In this document: one piece after another, positions 33,047 through 43,867 of the stretch
Numbering within the stretch: position 1 is the first letter of the stretch
Layout of the letters: each line of letters begins with the position of its first letter
Made by a program: the position numbers and the translations under genes
Origin: Zanthoxylum bungeanum
Taxonomy: Eukaryota; Streptophyta; Magnoliopsida; Sapindales; Rutaceae
NCBI GenBank assembly: GCA_019454045.1
Contig: SKCR01006524.1
Span: forward strand, 269,386-333,385
Direction of reading: 5' to 3'
Length of the DNA stretch: 64,000 nucleotides
The notes under the pieces: model-generated
What the model was told of the DNA's origin: nothing
Database searches by the model: none
Seen by the model: only the letters and a program-made list of their open reading frames with translations

Positions 33047-36000
33047 TTGGGTGTTGGAATGTAAGGGGGCTTAATGGCCCTTCTACTAGGATTGAGGTTA
33101 AAAAGTTGATTAGAGAATATCAACTTGAGATTTTTGGTATTTTAGAGACCAAAGTTGCTCTGCAAAATGTGAGTTCTATCACTCAAGATTGTTTTCCTTC
33201 TTGGAGTTATGTTTCTAATGCTAGCAATGAGCGGCCTGCCAGAATAATTGTTGGCTGGAATCCTCAGGTTTTTCGCCTGAAAGAAGTTTATTATTCAGAT
33301 CAAAGAATCTCTTGCTGGTTTGTTTTGGTTGATGGGAATAAAGATTGTTTTTTTAGTTTTGTTTATGGCTATAATGGAGCTGATCAGAGGCTTGGCTTAT
33401 GGAGAACTCTCAGAGATGATTTTGAGGTTTTCAAAGGGAATCCTTGGGCCATTCTGGGGGACTTTAATGAGATTCTAAAGCCGAATGACAGGATTGGTGG
33501 TAGTAGAGATTGGCCTGCTCATATCCAGGATTTCTCTTCTTGCTTGCAAGATATTGATATGGGAGAAGTGTCCTCCATGGGGATGAAATTTACATGGCAT
33601 AATGGGAGGGCAGGGCTGGATTCTATTCTTCGCAAGATTGATTGGGCTTTTTGCAATGTTGATTGGCTCACTATTTGGCCTAGCACCGTGGCTGAGTTCC
33701 TTCCTAGAAGAACCTCGGACCACTCCCCTATTATTCTTAGTCTCTCTACTATCCATGAAAAGTTTGCTAACCCCTTTCGTTTTTTGAATGTTTGGGCAGA
33801 CCATGAGGACTTCCTTTCTATTGTTCAGCAAGCCTGGAACAGACCTGTCAGGGGTGATGCGATGTATCAGTTTACAATGAAGCTTAAATGGTTGAAGAGT
33901 GATTTAAGAAGCCTTCACAACAAAGACTTCAGTCACATTTCAGCAAGGGTTAAGGATGCCAGGAAGAGCTGGGTTGCTGCCCAGCAGCTCCTGGACAATC
34001 ATCCTACTGACCTTGATATTCTGCGTGATGAGCGAGCCTCAGCTTCTCGTTATTTCCAGCTTTGTGCTGAGGAGGAATCATTTTTCAAGCAAAAAGCCAG
34101 GGTCAATTGGTTGAATTTGGGGGATCAAAATACAAAATTTTTCTACAAAACCTTAATGCATAGACAGTCCAGAAACCGCATTTACAGGCTTGAATCTTCT
34201 GATGGTGCGATCTTTACCAGTAGAGAGGATTTGGGAGCTCATGCAGTGGCTTATTTCACTGACATGCTCTCTGCTCGAGGGGTAGTAGATATGGAGGGAG
34301 CTGAGCAGTATTTTTTAAATAAGATCCCCACTGATCTTATTCCAATGCTTGATCAGGATATTCTGGATGATGAAATTAAGAATGCTCTATTCAGTATTTC
34401 AGATGGCAAGGCTCCAGGCCCTGATGGTTTTTCTGCTCTTTTTTTCAAAAGGAGTTGGGATATTATTGGTAGAGATCTTCTTGCTGCTGTGAAATTCTTC
34501 TTCTCTACAGGTATTATGCCTAAATGTGTTAGTGCTACCCGCATCACTCTTGTTCCCAAAGTTGAGCACCCGCGGTGCTTGAGTGATTTCAGACCTATTT
34601 CTTGTTGTAATGTGCTTTACAAGTGCATCTCCAAAGTGATTGTTAATAGGATCCAGAAAGTTCTTCCTTCTATAATCAGTCATACGCAATCAACTTTTGT
34701 CCAAGGTCGGCTTATCACAGACAATATTCTTCTTTCTCAGGAGATTTTGCGGAACTACCATCTGGATGGGCTCCCGAGAGTTGCTCTTAAAGTGGATATC
34801 CGCAAAGCGTTTGATACGGTTAATTGGGATTTTATTCTCTTGGGTTTAAAGGCTGTGGGATTCCCTTCGAAAATGATTGACTGGATTAAGGTGTGTTTAA
34901 CCTCTCCTCATTTTTCAGTAGGGGTGAATGGAGAATTGTTTGGGTTCTTTAAATCTTCTAGGGGAGTTAGACAAGGAGATCCACTTTCCCCCTATCTTTT
35001 TGTGTTGGCTATGGAAGGTTTACATGGCATTCTTCACCATTTTACGAAAAGGGTTGGTTTTAAGTACCATTGGAGGTGTGCTAAGGGAAAGATTACCCAC
35101 CTTTGCTTTGCGGATGATCTCCTGATGTTCTGCAAAGGAGATGAGGCTTCTCTGATGATCTATAAGGATGCTCTAATGGAATTCTCTAAGCTTTCGGGGC
35201 TAGATCCAAATAACAGCAAGAGCAACATCTTCATCTCGAAAATGAATGAGGCTGATGCTTTTAGTCTTCAGGAAATCATTGGGTTCCAGCGAGGTACCTT
35301 GCCAATTCGTTATCTAGGGGTTCCTCTCCTTACTACCTCTTTGAAGTACCGGGATTGTCTAGTGTTAATCGACAGAATCCTGTCACGTATTCGGCTTTGG
35401 ACTTCTTCTTCCCTTTCTTATGCTGGCAGATTGCAGCTCATTAAATCTGTTCTTTTCTCTATCCAGGTTTATTGGAGTTCCATTTTCTTGCTCCCTAAAT
35501 CTGTGGTTAAGAAAATTGAAAGTGTTCTATCAGCTTTCCTCTGGAAGGGTTCTGTTAGTGCTGCTTCTGCTAAAGTTGCTTGGGCTTCCCTTTGTTACCC
35601 AAAATCTGAAGGTGGCTTAGGGATCAAACGGATTGAAGATTGGAATAAGGTTGCTACTTTGAAGCATATCTGGAGAATTCTCACTGATAAAAGCTCTATT
35701 TGGGTTCGATGGACTCATGATACTATTATCAGGGGTAGATCCTTTTGGCACTTGACTCCCACATCCAACAACTCTTGGATTTGGAATAAAATTCTTAAGA
35801 GCAGGTCTTGGTGTTCAGGACTCTTTCAAGTGCGCATTGGTGATGGTCTTTCCGCCTTCCTCTGGAGGGATTATTGGCTACCTACGGGGCCCCTCTGTAA
35901 CTTGTTCAGTTTTCGAACTTTGAAGGTCACTGGTCTTGATCCTAATGCTAAGGTGTGCCAAATAATCTCTGATGGTAGATGGAGATTCCCTGATAGTCCC

Positions 36001-36651
36001 CCTGAGCTTAAGGCAGTTTGGGATTCCATTCGGTTCTTACCTAATCCTGAAACTTCGGATTGGTTTATTTGGACTGGTAGTGCTTCTGGAAATTTCACAA
36101 TTGGAAGTGCTTGGGAGGCTCTAAGAAACAGAAGTGTTGACAACATTCACCATTTGCTTTGGTTTAAAGGTCATATTCCAAGGCATTCTTTCATGCTTTG
36201 GTTAGCTTCTTTGGGCAAGCTTAGTACAATGGATAGGCTTATGCGTTTTGGAGTGGTTCAGAATGATGTCTGTGTGCTCTGCTCTTCTAGTACGGAAACT
36301 CATAGACATTTGTTCTTTGATTGTCCTTTTTCCTCCACAGTTTGGCATAATGTTTCTCTGAAGGTTCCAGTCCAATGGCCTCATTTGGATTGGATAAATT
36401 TTCTCAGATGGGCCATGGTGCGGTTGAAGAAAAAAGGAAACTTGATTTGTGTTGTTGCTCGAATTGTTCTAGCTGCTACAGTATATTTCATTTGGTATGA
36501 GAGGAATAGAAGGGTGTTTGATCAATGCTCTATTTCGGAAGACCATCTAGTAAAGGAGATCTGTGATTCGGTTAGAAGCAGATTGGTTTTCTTGAGCAGG
36601 GATCGAAGTGGCTCTGGAATAGAAGGGCTCACTGGTTATTTTGCTGACTAA
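33043..36651 (+). CDS. LINE ORF2: endonuclease, reverse transcriptase, zinc-binding RT C-domain
   Basis: 1,202 residues, intact. It nicks the target and copies the LINE RNA in place. An apurinic-type endonuclease starts at the first residue (MIGCWNVRGLNGPSTR), with LGDFNEI near residue 140 and RTSDHSPIIL near 225. The RT domain includes DGKAPGPDGFSALFFKRSW, DFRPISCCNVLYKCISKVI, VDIRKAFDTVNWDF, GVRQGDPLSPYLF and the catalytic FADD near 690. A zf-RVT region lies near 1030-1110 (CVLCSSSTETHRHLFFDC). No RNase H follows, unlike the LINE at 46725-52471. Start ATG 33043 overlaps the ORF1 stop. Confidence 0.92.
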   Translation: MIGCWNVRGLNGPSTRIEVKKLIREYQLEIFGILETKVALQNVSSITQDCFPSWSYVSNASNERPARIIVGWNPQVFRLKEVYYSDQRISCWFVLVDGNKDCFFSFVYGYNGADQRLGLWRTLRDDFEVFKGNPWAILGDFNEILKPNDRIGGSRDWPAHIQDFSSCLQDIDMGEVSSMGMKFTWHNGRAGLDSILRKIDWAFCNVDWLTIWPSTVAEFLPRRTSDHSPIILSLSTIHEKFANPFRFLNVWADHEDFLSIVQQAWNRPVRGDAMYQFTMKLKWLKSDLRSLHNKDFSHISARVKDARKSWVAAQQLLDNHPTDLDILRDERASASRYFQLCAEEESFFKQKARVNWLNLGDQNTKFFYKTLMHRQSRNRIYRLESSDGAIFTSREDLGAHAVAYFTDMLSARGVVDMEGAEQYFLNKIPTDLIPMLDQDILDDEIKNALFSISDGKAPGPDGFSALFFKRSWDIIGRDLLAAVKFFFSTGIMPKCVSATRITLVPKVEHPRCLSDFRPISCCNVLYKCISKVIVNRIQKVLPSIISHTQSTFVQGRLITDNILLSQEILRNYHLDGLPRVALKVDIRKAFDTVNWDFILLGLKAVGFPSKMIDWIKVCLTSPHFSVGVNGELFGFFKSSRGVRQGDPLSPYLFVLAMEGLHGILHHFTKRVGFKYHWRCAKGKITHLCFADDLLMFCKGDEASLMIYKDALMEFSKLSGLDPNNSKSNIFISKMNEADAFSLQEIIGFQRGTLPIRYLGVPLLTTSLKYRDCLVLIDRILSRIRLWTSSSLSYAGRLQLIKSVLFSIQVYWSSIFLLPKSVVKKIESVLSAFLWKGSVSAASAKVAWASLCYPKSEGGLGIKRIEDWNKVATLKHIWRILTDKSSIWVRWTHDTIIRGRSFWHLTPTSNNSWIWNKILKSRSWCSGLFQVRIGDGLSAFLWRDYWLPTGPLCNLFSFRTLKVTGLDPNAKVCQIISDGRWRFPDSPPELKAVWDSIRFLPNPETSDWFIWTGSASGNFTIGSAWEALRNRSVDNIHHLLWFKGHIPRHSFMLWLASLGKLSTMDRLMRFGVVQNDVCVLCSSSTETHRHLFFDCPFSSTVWHNVSLKVPVQWPHLDWINFLRWAMVRLKKKGNLICVVARIVLAATVYFIWYERNRRVFDQCSISEDHLVKEICDSVRSRLVFLSRDRSGSGIEGLTGYFAD

Positions 36652-37333
36652 TTGGGGTGTTTTGTGATGATCTTGTCTTTGGGGTTGTTTTCTTTGAAGT
36701 AAGGGTTTATCTACCCCTTCTCTTTGGTTTTGAGAGTGAATCGTTTTGGGATCTGAGCTTGGTTTGTTTGGGCGTTTTGGTTTTATTTGCTGAGCGATCT
36801 GCCGGCCTCTTGGATGCTCGGCCTGATTAATTGATCCCTGTTTAGTTTTGGTCTTTTGCGTGGCTGTGGCGTCTTGTTTTCTGGGTCTCTCTTGGCGCTT
36901 CTCTTGGACTTTTGCTGCTGTTCTGGGCCGTTTCTCCTTGCTTCCTTATACGTGGCAGCTAATGTTGCTATATGGAGCAATTTGTGGGCTGGGTTTACTG
37001 AATCAGTGCGCTGGGCGCGTATTTGCTGGTTGTGGCAAATGGGCCTGCTTGTGCTGGTGGTTTTTGTGGGCTCGCTTTGTGGGCTGTCTCTTGTTGCCTG
37101 CTCATGGAGCTATTCGGTTGAGTGTTGGCATATTTTGTGGGCGCTTACTACTGTAGTTTGGTCCATATTTGGGTTGTTTTGAGCTTTGTTTTTCTTCATG
37201 TGCTTGTAGCACTGCCATGTATTTGATTTTCCTGAACTTTGGTTCATTGTATGTGCTTGTTGCACTATCCTGGGGGATGCCCCTTGTACTTTGTACAAAA
37301 AACACATTTTGGAATATACTTGTAACCTTTTCC
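36652..37333 (+). other. 3' untranslated region of the intact LINE
   Basis: G/T-rich, no coding frame supported. CATGTATTTG, TTGTACTTTG and similar stretches near the end may serve 3' end formation. Ends in an A-run. Confidence 0.6.
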
Positions 37334-37344
37334 AAAAAAAAGTG

Positions 37345-38283
37345 TAGACTTAGGAAACGCATCTACGGTTATGGGGAGCAAGGATACAAGAAGACCATTT
37401 CAGACCATTGTGTTTTCGTTCAGAAATTTTCTGACGATGACTTTATCATCTTACTGTTATATGTAGATGATATGTTGATAGTTGGCCGGAATCAATCGAT
37501 GATTGATAATTTGAAGCAGCAACTGAGTAAGTATTTTAAGATGAAAGACTTGGGGCCAGCTAAACAGATTTTTGGCATCAGGATCGGCCATGATCGGAAA
37601 GCCAGGAGATTATACTTGTCACATGAGGAGTACATCGAGATAGTACTTCAGAGATTTCAGATGCACAAGGCTAAAGTGGTTAGCACTCCTCTTGCTACCC
37701 ATTTTAGATTCAGTACACAATAGAGTCCCTCTACTGAGACAGGGAAGGAGGAAATGAAACAGGTTCCATACACCTCAGCAGTGGGAAGTCTTATGTATGT
37801 CATGGTGTGCACGAGGCCAGACTTAGCACACGCAGTTGGATTGGTCAGCCGGTTTATGTCAAACCCAGGAAGAGAACACTGGAATGTGATCAAATGGATT
37901 ATGCGGTATCTACGAGGCACATCCAAAATGAGACTATGTTTTGGAAGCAGCGAACCAGTGTTGATGGGCTACACCGATTCAGATATGGCAGGAGATGTGG
38001 ATACCCTAAAGTCTACTTCGGGATATCTGATTACTCTCTCAGGGGGAGCTGTGGCATGGCAGTCAAGGTTGCAGAGATGTGTTGCACTTTCTACAATAGA
38101 GGAAGAATTCATTGCAATGACAGAAGCTTGCAAGGAATTGCTGTGGATGAAGACTTTTGTCCAGGAATTGGGTTTCAAGCAGGAGAAGTACACTTTGTAC
38201 TGTGATAGCCAGAGTGCTATCTATCTCGGTAAAAATTCCACCTTTCATTCGAGGTCAAAACATATCGATGTGAGGTATCACTA
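37345..38283 (+). pseudogene. Tork-like copia RT C-terminal part and RNase H
   Basis: Second half of the copia frame cut by the LINE: EQGYKKTISDHCVFVQKF, the RT catalytic LLLYVDDMLIVG, MKDLGPAKQIFGIRI, then after an in-frame stop near 37721 VPYTSAVGSLMYVMVCTRPD and the RNase H (GYTDSDMAGDVD, STSGYLITLSGGAVAWQS, LYCDSQSAIYLGKN). It ends SRSKHIDVRYH at 38283. Stop plus deletion make it inactive. Confidence 0.85.
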
Positions 38284-38792
38284 AATATGAGAGGTCCTGA
38301 GCTCAAAGCTGTTAGAACTCAGGAAAATTCACACAAACGACAACGATGCTGATATGTACACCAAGGTTTTACCGAATGAGAAGCTTGAAATCTGTCGTGC
38401 CATAGCTGGGATGACAAAACTCTCCATATAGTCAGAGTGGGGAGATTCAGAGAACTACGATTGGCTTGATCCCAACTCATGGTACGTAGGCAGTCATACA
38501 GATGCAGCCAGGGGTGGATCCTTTGAGGATCCGATTTGGATGATTGATGGTCGGCTCGGATTTGGGGAAATCTTCACCGATGGGGAGATTTGTTGGTTGC
38601 CAGCATGCAGTACATGCAAACAACAGGCGCCAAAAGCATGATTTAACATGCCAACTTTTGCCAGCAAGCTACAGACGTGTTGGTGAGTTGCCAAACCGTG
38701 TGACACTGTTCACACGGTTTTGGCATTATAAATTGAGTCTTCCCAGACCATTGTTAGTATCCCAAAACATGAGAGTAATATAGTGTAAAGTG
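38284..38792 (+). mobile_element. Copia 3' tail, polypurine tract and start of an LTR
   Basis: After the RNase H the sequence runs through a degenerate C-terminal frame to GATGGGGAGATT (38580-38590), a likely polypurine tract, followed by TGTTGGTTGCCAGCATGCAG, a likely LTR start at 38591. ATTATAAATTGAG near 38727 could be its TATA box. The LTR appears to be cut by the Athila-like element beginning at about 38793. Confidence 0.5.
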
Positions 38793-40296
38793 TGTGATAA
38801 GTGTATGAAAAAGTACTTTGAAACATCACTTATCTAGGTTTATTGTTAAGTATTTAGTTATATATTTTATATTTTATTACATAATTTCTATTGTTATATT
38901 AATTTAGAAATATTTATTACTTAAACTAATTTAGTGATTTTTATTTGTAGAAATATTAATACATGGATCCTTGGACAATTACAAGTGTTTAGGGATGCAT
39001 AGGACGCACACAGGAGCCGAGAACGCGAAGAGCAAAGATTGAACTGGCGCCGCGGCGCCACAATCCCATACAAAATCCAGGGAGTATGGCGCCACGGCGC
39101 CATTTGTTAAGCAAGAAGTTGGCGTGTGTATTGAATAAAGAAGAAAGCAATCGTGGGGCCAAGTTGCAATTGTTGACCAAAATAAAAGACTTCACGTGGA
39201 CATTGCTTTAATAAAAGAAGACAATTGAGAAGAGAATTAAATGAAGCAAAACACGTGGGGCCTATGGCTTGTATTGGGCTTGACTTTACAAAATGTGAGA
39301 AGTAGCGTAGAAGAGGAAATTTGGGAGAGAACCAGCCGAAAACTTGGACCAAATTGAAGGCATGCACGTGGGCCCAGCTGGTGGACTTTAGGGTTTCATT
39401 GCTTATTATAAAACCATGCAAGAAGTTGACAAACCGGGGGGGCTGACTTCGTGAAGTTAGCAGCTCTTGCTGCGCAAAAACAGAAGAAAAAACGCACAGA
39501 GCAGTGCGTGGCCGAGAGAGCAGAGCCGAGGGAAAAAGAGAAATCAGAGCCGTGCAGATTCCTGGGACCAGAACCAATGCTTCATCCAATGATTTCCCTA
39601 TCTATCTCTGTTGTTTCTTCATCTAGCATGCAGAACTAATCTCCTAAGCAAAGCTAAGGGCGAACTCTTGTACCCAACTCTTGTATTCTTGTTATTTGAT
39701 TCATGGATGGTTTTAATTGATTAATATAATTGTTATTCTATTCATCTCTTTATTCTTTGATTATTTGAGAACTATATTTTATTAGTTTACATATAGATTC
39801 AGTCATGCTTTTTCTATGTGTTGTTGATAAAATTGGTTTGATAGATTAAGGTTGTTTTGCGAGTTAATCTTCTGCTGCAGTATTGCCCGAGGGTATATTG
39901 TCGTCGTTAGATAGGTTGTAACGATAACCTTGTGAGTTGTGAATGTAGAGAAGGTTGAATGACAATTACCATAGAACTTAAACTGGTGTAGAATTGAATA
40001 TCTTCCAATTGTGGATTTGAGACGTGAAATCCTCAATTGCGTAATTAAATGAATCAATAACGAAATATAAGTAATAGGTACAAGAGGGGACCCTGATGCT
40101 TTGTTCTTTCTCATTATTGTTAAAATCTTTTAAGCTTTTTGAAATCTTTAATTTTCCATCGCAATTTAATCTTTCCTTAAAATCAGTTATTGCTAATCGT
40201 TTTTGTTTAAGTAAATAAGTTTTTGTAACCATCTCTCTGTGGAATCGACACCCCAGCTGTACTGCGATAACCGCGAGTCATATTTGGGCGTAATCA
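38793..40296 (+). repeat. Probable 5' LTR of the Athila-like element
   Basis: Starts TGTGATAAGTG and ends GGGCGTAATCA six bases before the PBS. Contains two GC-rich palindrome-like blocks, TGGCGCCGCGGCGCCA (39045-39060) and TGGCGCCACGGCGCCA (39087-39102), and a TATA-like TTATTATAAAACC at about 39403. The left end is chosen from the TG start only. Confidence 0.55.
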
Positions 40297-40301
40297 AAAT
40301 T

Positions 40302-40319
40302 TGGCGCCGTTGTCGGGGA
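40302..40319 (+). promoter_or_regulatory. Primer-binding site of the Athila-like element
   Basis: TGGCGCCGTTGTCGGGGA, the Athila type that pairs with aspartate tRNA (family knowledge). Confidence 0.8.
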
Positions 40320-40573
40320 GACGGTTTACAAGCAAAGGGACCATGCTTGCTTAATCAACAACGAAGCGGTAACTTCGTTCCATTTTTTTTTTCATTAGTA
40401 TTTTAGTTTTTATTTTTAATTAGTTCTTTTTATTTTTTTTTCTAGTCGTTTATTTTAGTATTTATTTTAGTCATTTTATTTCTGTTTTAGTTTTAATTAG
40501 ATTTTAATTTTTAGATTATTCTTTTTATTTATATACTTTTTGTTGTTTCCCGTATTATTTGAGCTCCAATTGC

Positions 40574-43105
40574 ATGTCTAGACGTAGGGATAGATTTTGT
40601 AGATTTGTTAGGGCTGAAGAAGAAAGCTCAGACTCTGAGAACATATTTGAAAATCCCTTCTCCACATCATCCGCGTCTAGCGCACATAATATGAGTGAAT
40701 ACGAGAGATTACCCAGGAGGACTCTTGAAGAGTACCTCCACCCAACTCGCACAGCTACACCTTCGTGCATCATGTTTCCTCCTAATGCACCACACATAGA
40801 CTTTAGGCCTGGAATGATACAGTATCTTCCAACTTTTCACGGTTTAGAGAGCGAGAACCCTTACGTGCACATTAGGGAATTTGAAGAGGTAGTAGCAACC
40901 TTCCATGACCGGTTTGGAACCACTGACACAATTAGACTTAAGTTCTTTCCCTTTGCCCTTAAGGATAGAGCTAAGAGCTGGTTGTATTCTTTAAGACTAG
41001 GGGTGGGCACCGGATCGGATCGGATTTGGCTATCGAACCCAATCGAATCATGTTTGGTTCGTTTGTCGAATTTCGGATCGGATCGGATAAATTTGATAAC
41101 TATCGGATCGAATCGGATTTATCCGATTTGATAACAAATCGAATCCGATAAGGAATCCGATTTGATAACGGATTCGAAATCCGATAGAGAATCCGATTTG
41201 ATAATAAATCCGATAGTAGATTCGATTTGATAACAAATCGATTTGATAACGGATCCGATTCGAAAAATTTATTTGAAAATTTGTAAATTCGTAACAATTT
41301 TATCGAATCGGATCGGATAACTTAAAATTCAAATCAATTTTATCAAATCGGATCCGTTATCGAATCGGATCCGTTATCAAATCGAATCCATTATCGGATT
41401 CATTATCAAATCAGATTCTCTATCGGATTCGAATCCGTTATCAAATCGGATTTATCCGATTCGTTAAGTATTCGAATCGGATCAAACAAATCCGATCCGA
41501 TCCGATAGTTATCGGATCGGATCGGATCGAGTTGATAAGGTTATCAAACCTTATCGGATCAAACAAACTAATACTAATCGGATCGGATCGGATTCGGATT
41601 CGATCCGATCCGATCCGAATCCTATAATGCCCACCCCTATTTAAGACCTAGGTCAATAGGATCGTGGGGTGAGATGATCCAGGCATTTTTCGATAAATAC
41701 TTCTCACACCATAAGACAAATGCCCTGAAAAGAAAAATCTCCACCTTCTCCCAGAGAGATAGTGAGACCATTTATCAAACTCGGGAGCGGTATAAGGAGT
41801 TGTTAGCCAGTTGTCCTCACCATGGATATGAGAGTTGGCGTTTAGTAAGTTACTTTTATGATGGACTAACCCCTAGGGAACGCCAATTCATTGAGACGAT
41901 GTGCAATGGTAAGTTCATTCGAAAGGACCCTGATGAAGCATTCGAGTATTTAGATAACCTGGCTAAGAAATCATACTTGGAGTGGACCTAATGCTGTAGA
42001 TAACACTGATATGACACATATTTCTTCTAGCAGAAGCCTACAACACTTTAGGGAAGAGGATAGCCTTAAGACACAAGTTGAGCTGTTAACTAGACAGATA
42101 GGAGCCTTAATAGCCAAAGACAGCAAGACAATGCATTCAGTAGCCCAGCTAGAATCCCAAGAGTGTCCCGTGTACGGTGAGATGATGGGTACAAATGAGG
42201 AAAACTACAATACTTTAGGGATGTACCAGCAGCCTTATACACCATATCCAGATTCCTATAATCCTAGTTGGCGGAACCATCCCAATGTTAGTTGGAGGCA
42301 AGAGTCTTATCAGCCTACCCAGACACCACAACCTAGGAGTTATAGTACCCCTCAGTATCACACACCTATTATTCCTATAAATTCTTTAGAGGATACCTGG
42401 CATGCATTTGTAGAGACCCAAAGCAAAACCAATCAAAGGATTGAGTCGTTGATATCTCAGGTAACTGAAGACCAAAAGGAAATTAGGAGTCAAATCTCTA
42501 GATTGACTAATGTCCTGAGTGTACAAGAACAAGGAAAATTCTCATCCCAGACTCAACCTAATCCACTAGGTCAGTACATGACACAGGCTAACCATGATGT
42601 ATCCAGTATAAGAGGTGTTAATGCCATAATCACTAGGAGTGGAGAAGAGGTAGGGATGCAGAATACTTCCAACACTATAGGTGGCCCTAAGGATAATATT
42701 GTTAACATATCTCAGGTAGAACAAGTGTCACATTTCCCAGTTATGGTACCATCTCCTCAAGAACTTAACAGTTTTCATGTTGAAAAACAATCACAGGGTG
42801 AGGGTGAGTGTCATTACTCATACATGCTAGAAACAGTCCTACCAGGAATAACGTCTCTACAACCTGAATCAAATCCCCCTGAAATGAAACTGGTCCCAAA
42901 GAACCAAAAAAGGAGGAAAATGAGAGTTAATGCTCAATTAAAGATGATACCTGTGAGATTAAAAAGAACATTGAGCGAATATTTCCTTATGTGCAGTACC
43001 AAATTTCAGCCACCAGACCATGGAGGATCAGTGGATAAACTGCCACAGCTAGACAAACATTCTCTCTCATGCCTTCATCAGTACGCTAGATGGAAGCCGC
43101 CATGA
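40574..43105 (+). pseudogene. Athila-type gag, split by a MITE and frameshifted
   Basis: ATG 40574. The gag domain reads YLPTFHGLESENPYVHIREF, then LKFFPFALKDRAKSWLYSL up to the MITE at 40998. It resumes at 41648 in the phase expected if the MITE and one target copy were absent: DKYFSHHKTNALKRKISTF, YKELLASCPHHGYESW, ending at a stop at 41989. One base out of frame, the C-terminal gag continues to 43105 (TQVELLTRQIGALIAKDS, VNAIITRSG), the last motif being the usual approach to protease. Protease itself is gone. Confidence 0.8.
40998..41639. mobile_element. hAT-type MITE, 642 bp, CGGATCGGAT-rich, inside Athila gag
   Basis: Perfect 12-bp inverted ends TAGGGGTGGGCA / TGCCCACCCCTA and an exact 8-bp target duplication TTTAAGAC (40990-40997, 41640-41647). 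The interior is almost entirely GGATCGGAT/ATCCGATCC-type repeats on both flanks, with GATTTGATAAC units towards the centre. Non-coding. Confidence 0.92.
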
Positions 43106-43323
43106 ACAACTTGAGTGTTTGCGTCTGGCTGAAGACGTTAAACTTAGCGCTAGCGGGGAGGCAACCCTTGTTTCTACATTTTATTTTAATTTATTTATTT
43201 TATTTACTTTAGTTTTACTTTATTGTGTGCTAATTGCATGTTTTATTTTTATTGTTTGCATGAGTGTTTATGCAGGAGTTAGCACAACCTACACAGCCAC
43301 ACAGCCAAACAACTTGACGTTTT

Positions 43324-43530
43324 TTGTCCATTGCCACATATTATGATTATGAGATTTGGCAAATGGACGTCAAGACTGCATTCTTGAATGACAATCTTGA
43401 TGAGTGTATCTATATGATACCAAGTTTGCTTTTGTTCCCAATAAACCAAACAAATTCATTGTTTGGGGAGGTTTTGTTCGAGGAATCAATTTTCTCAAAT
43501 CAACCTGAAATGAAAAACAGTCGTCGATAA
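43324..43530 (+). pseudogene. Short copia RT fragment
   Basis: Encodes YDYEIWQMDVKTAFLNDNLD then ECIYM, the copia RT segment around the first catalytic Asp, before losing similarity. A small relic of a copia different from the others in the window. Confidence 0.7.
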
Positions 43531-43859
43531 TTTGTGTATGTCTATTTATATATTTTTATATGGGGATGGAGATGAATCATTTATCCATAGATTAAAATCT
43601 CAATGCATTTTCAAACTTTTGTTAAATAAAAGAAAGAAAAAAGAACAAAAAATGACTGGAAGTATGTGAGAATTGCAGAGAAACAAGAGAAATAAGATTG
43701 TTCCCAGGAGTGTGAGGGCAAATGGATGATTTATTTATCACATGATGGGTTCGAGTTCATGGAGTGTGAGGGCAAAGTGATGATTTAGTTATCACATGAT
43801 GAGTTCGAGTTCATGGAGTGTATTTTTATAAGAATATGAGATAGTCGAAAATTTTATCT
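43531..43859. repeat. Non-coding stretch with ~54-bp direct repeats
   Basis: GGAGTGTGAGGGCAAA begins at 43707 and 43761, and a third partial unit starts at 43816; each unit also carries TTATCACATGATG and GTTCGAGTTCATGG. No gene seen. Confidence 0.7.
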
Positions 43860-43867
43860 ACTCCATT

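Larger units (their letters stand above)
30601..37340 (+). mobile_element. Full-length L1-type LINE with two intact ORFs
   Basis: About 6.74 kb: a 5' untranslated region (30601-30970), ORF1, ORF2 overlapping by four bases, a 690-bp 3' untranslated region and a short A8 tail (about 37334-37341). Inserted in a copia RT. The only flanking duplication is AAGTG (30596-30600 and 37340-37344), short for a LINE, and RT sequence is missing at the site, so insertion may have come with a target deletion. No stop or frameshift interrupts either ORF, so the copy may be competent; activity is not shown. Confidence 0.88.
38793..43290 (+). mobile_element. Athila-like Ty3/gypsy element, pol deleted
   Basis: LTR about 38793-40296, primer-binding site at 40302, gag at 40574-43105, then directly the post-integrase type of sequence (TGGCTGAAGACGTTAAACTTAG, then GGGGAGGCAACCC, about 43124-43167). 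Protease, RT, RNase H and integrase are missing. Gag is further split by a hAT MITE at 40998-41639. No 3' LTR was identified, so the right end is approximate. Confidence 0.75.
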
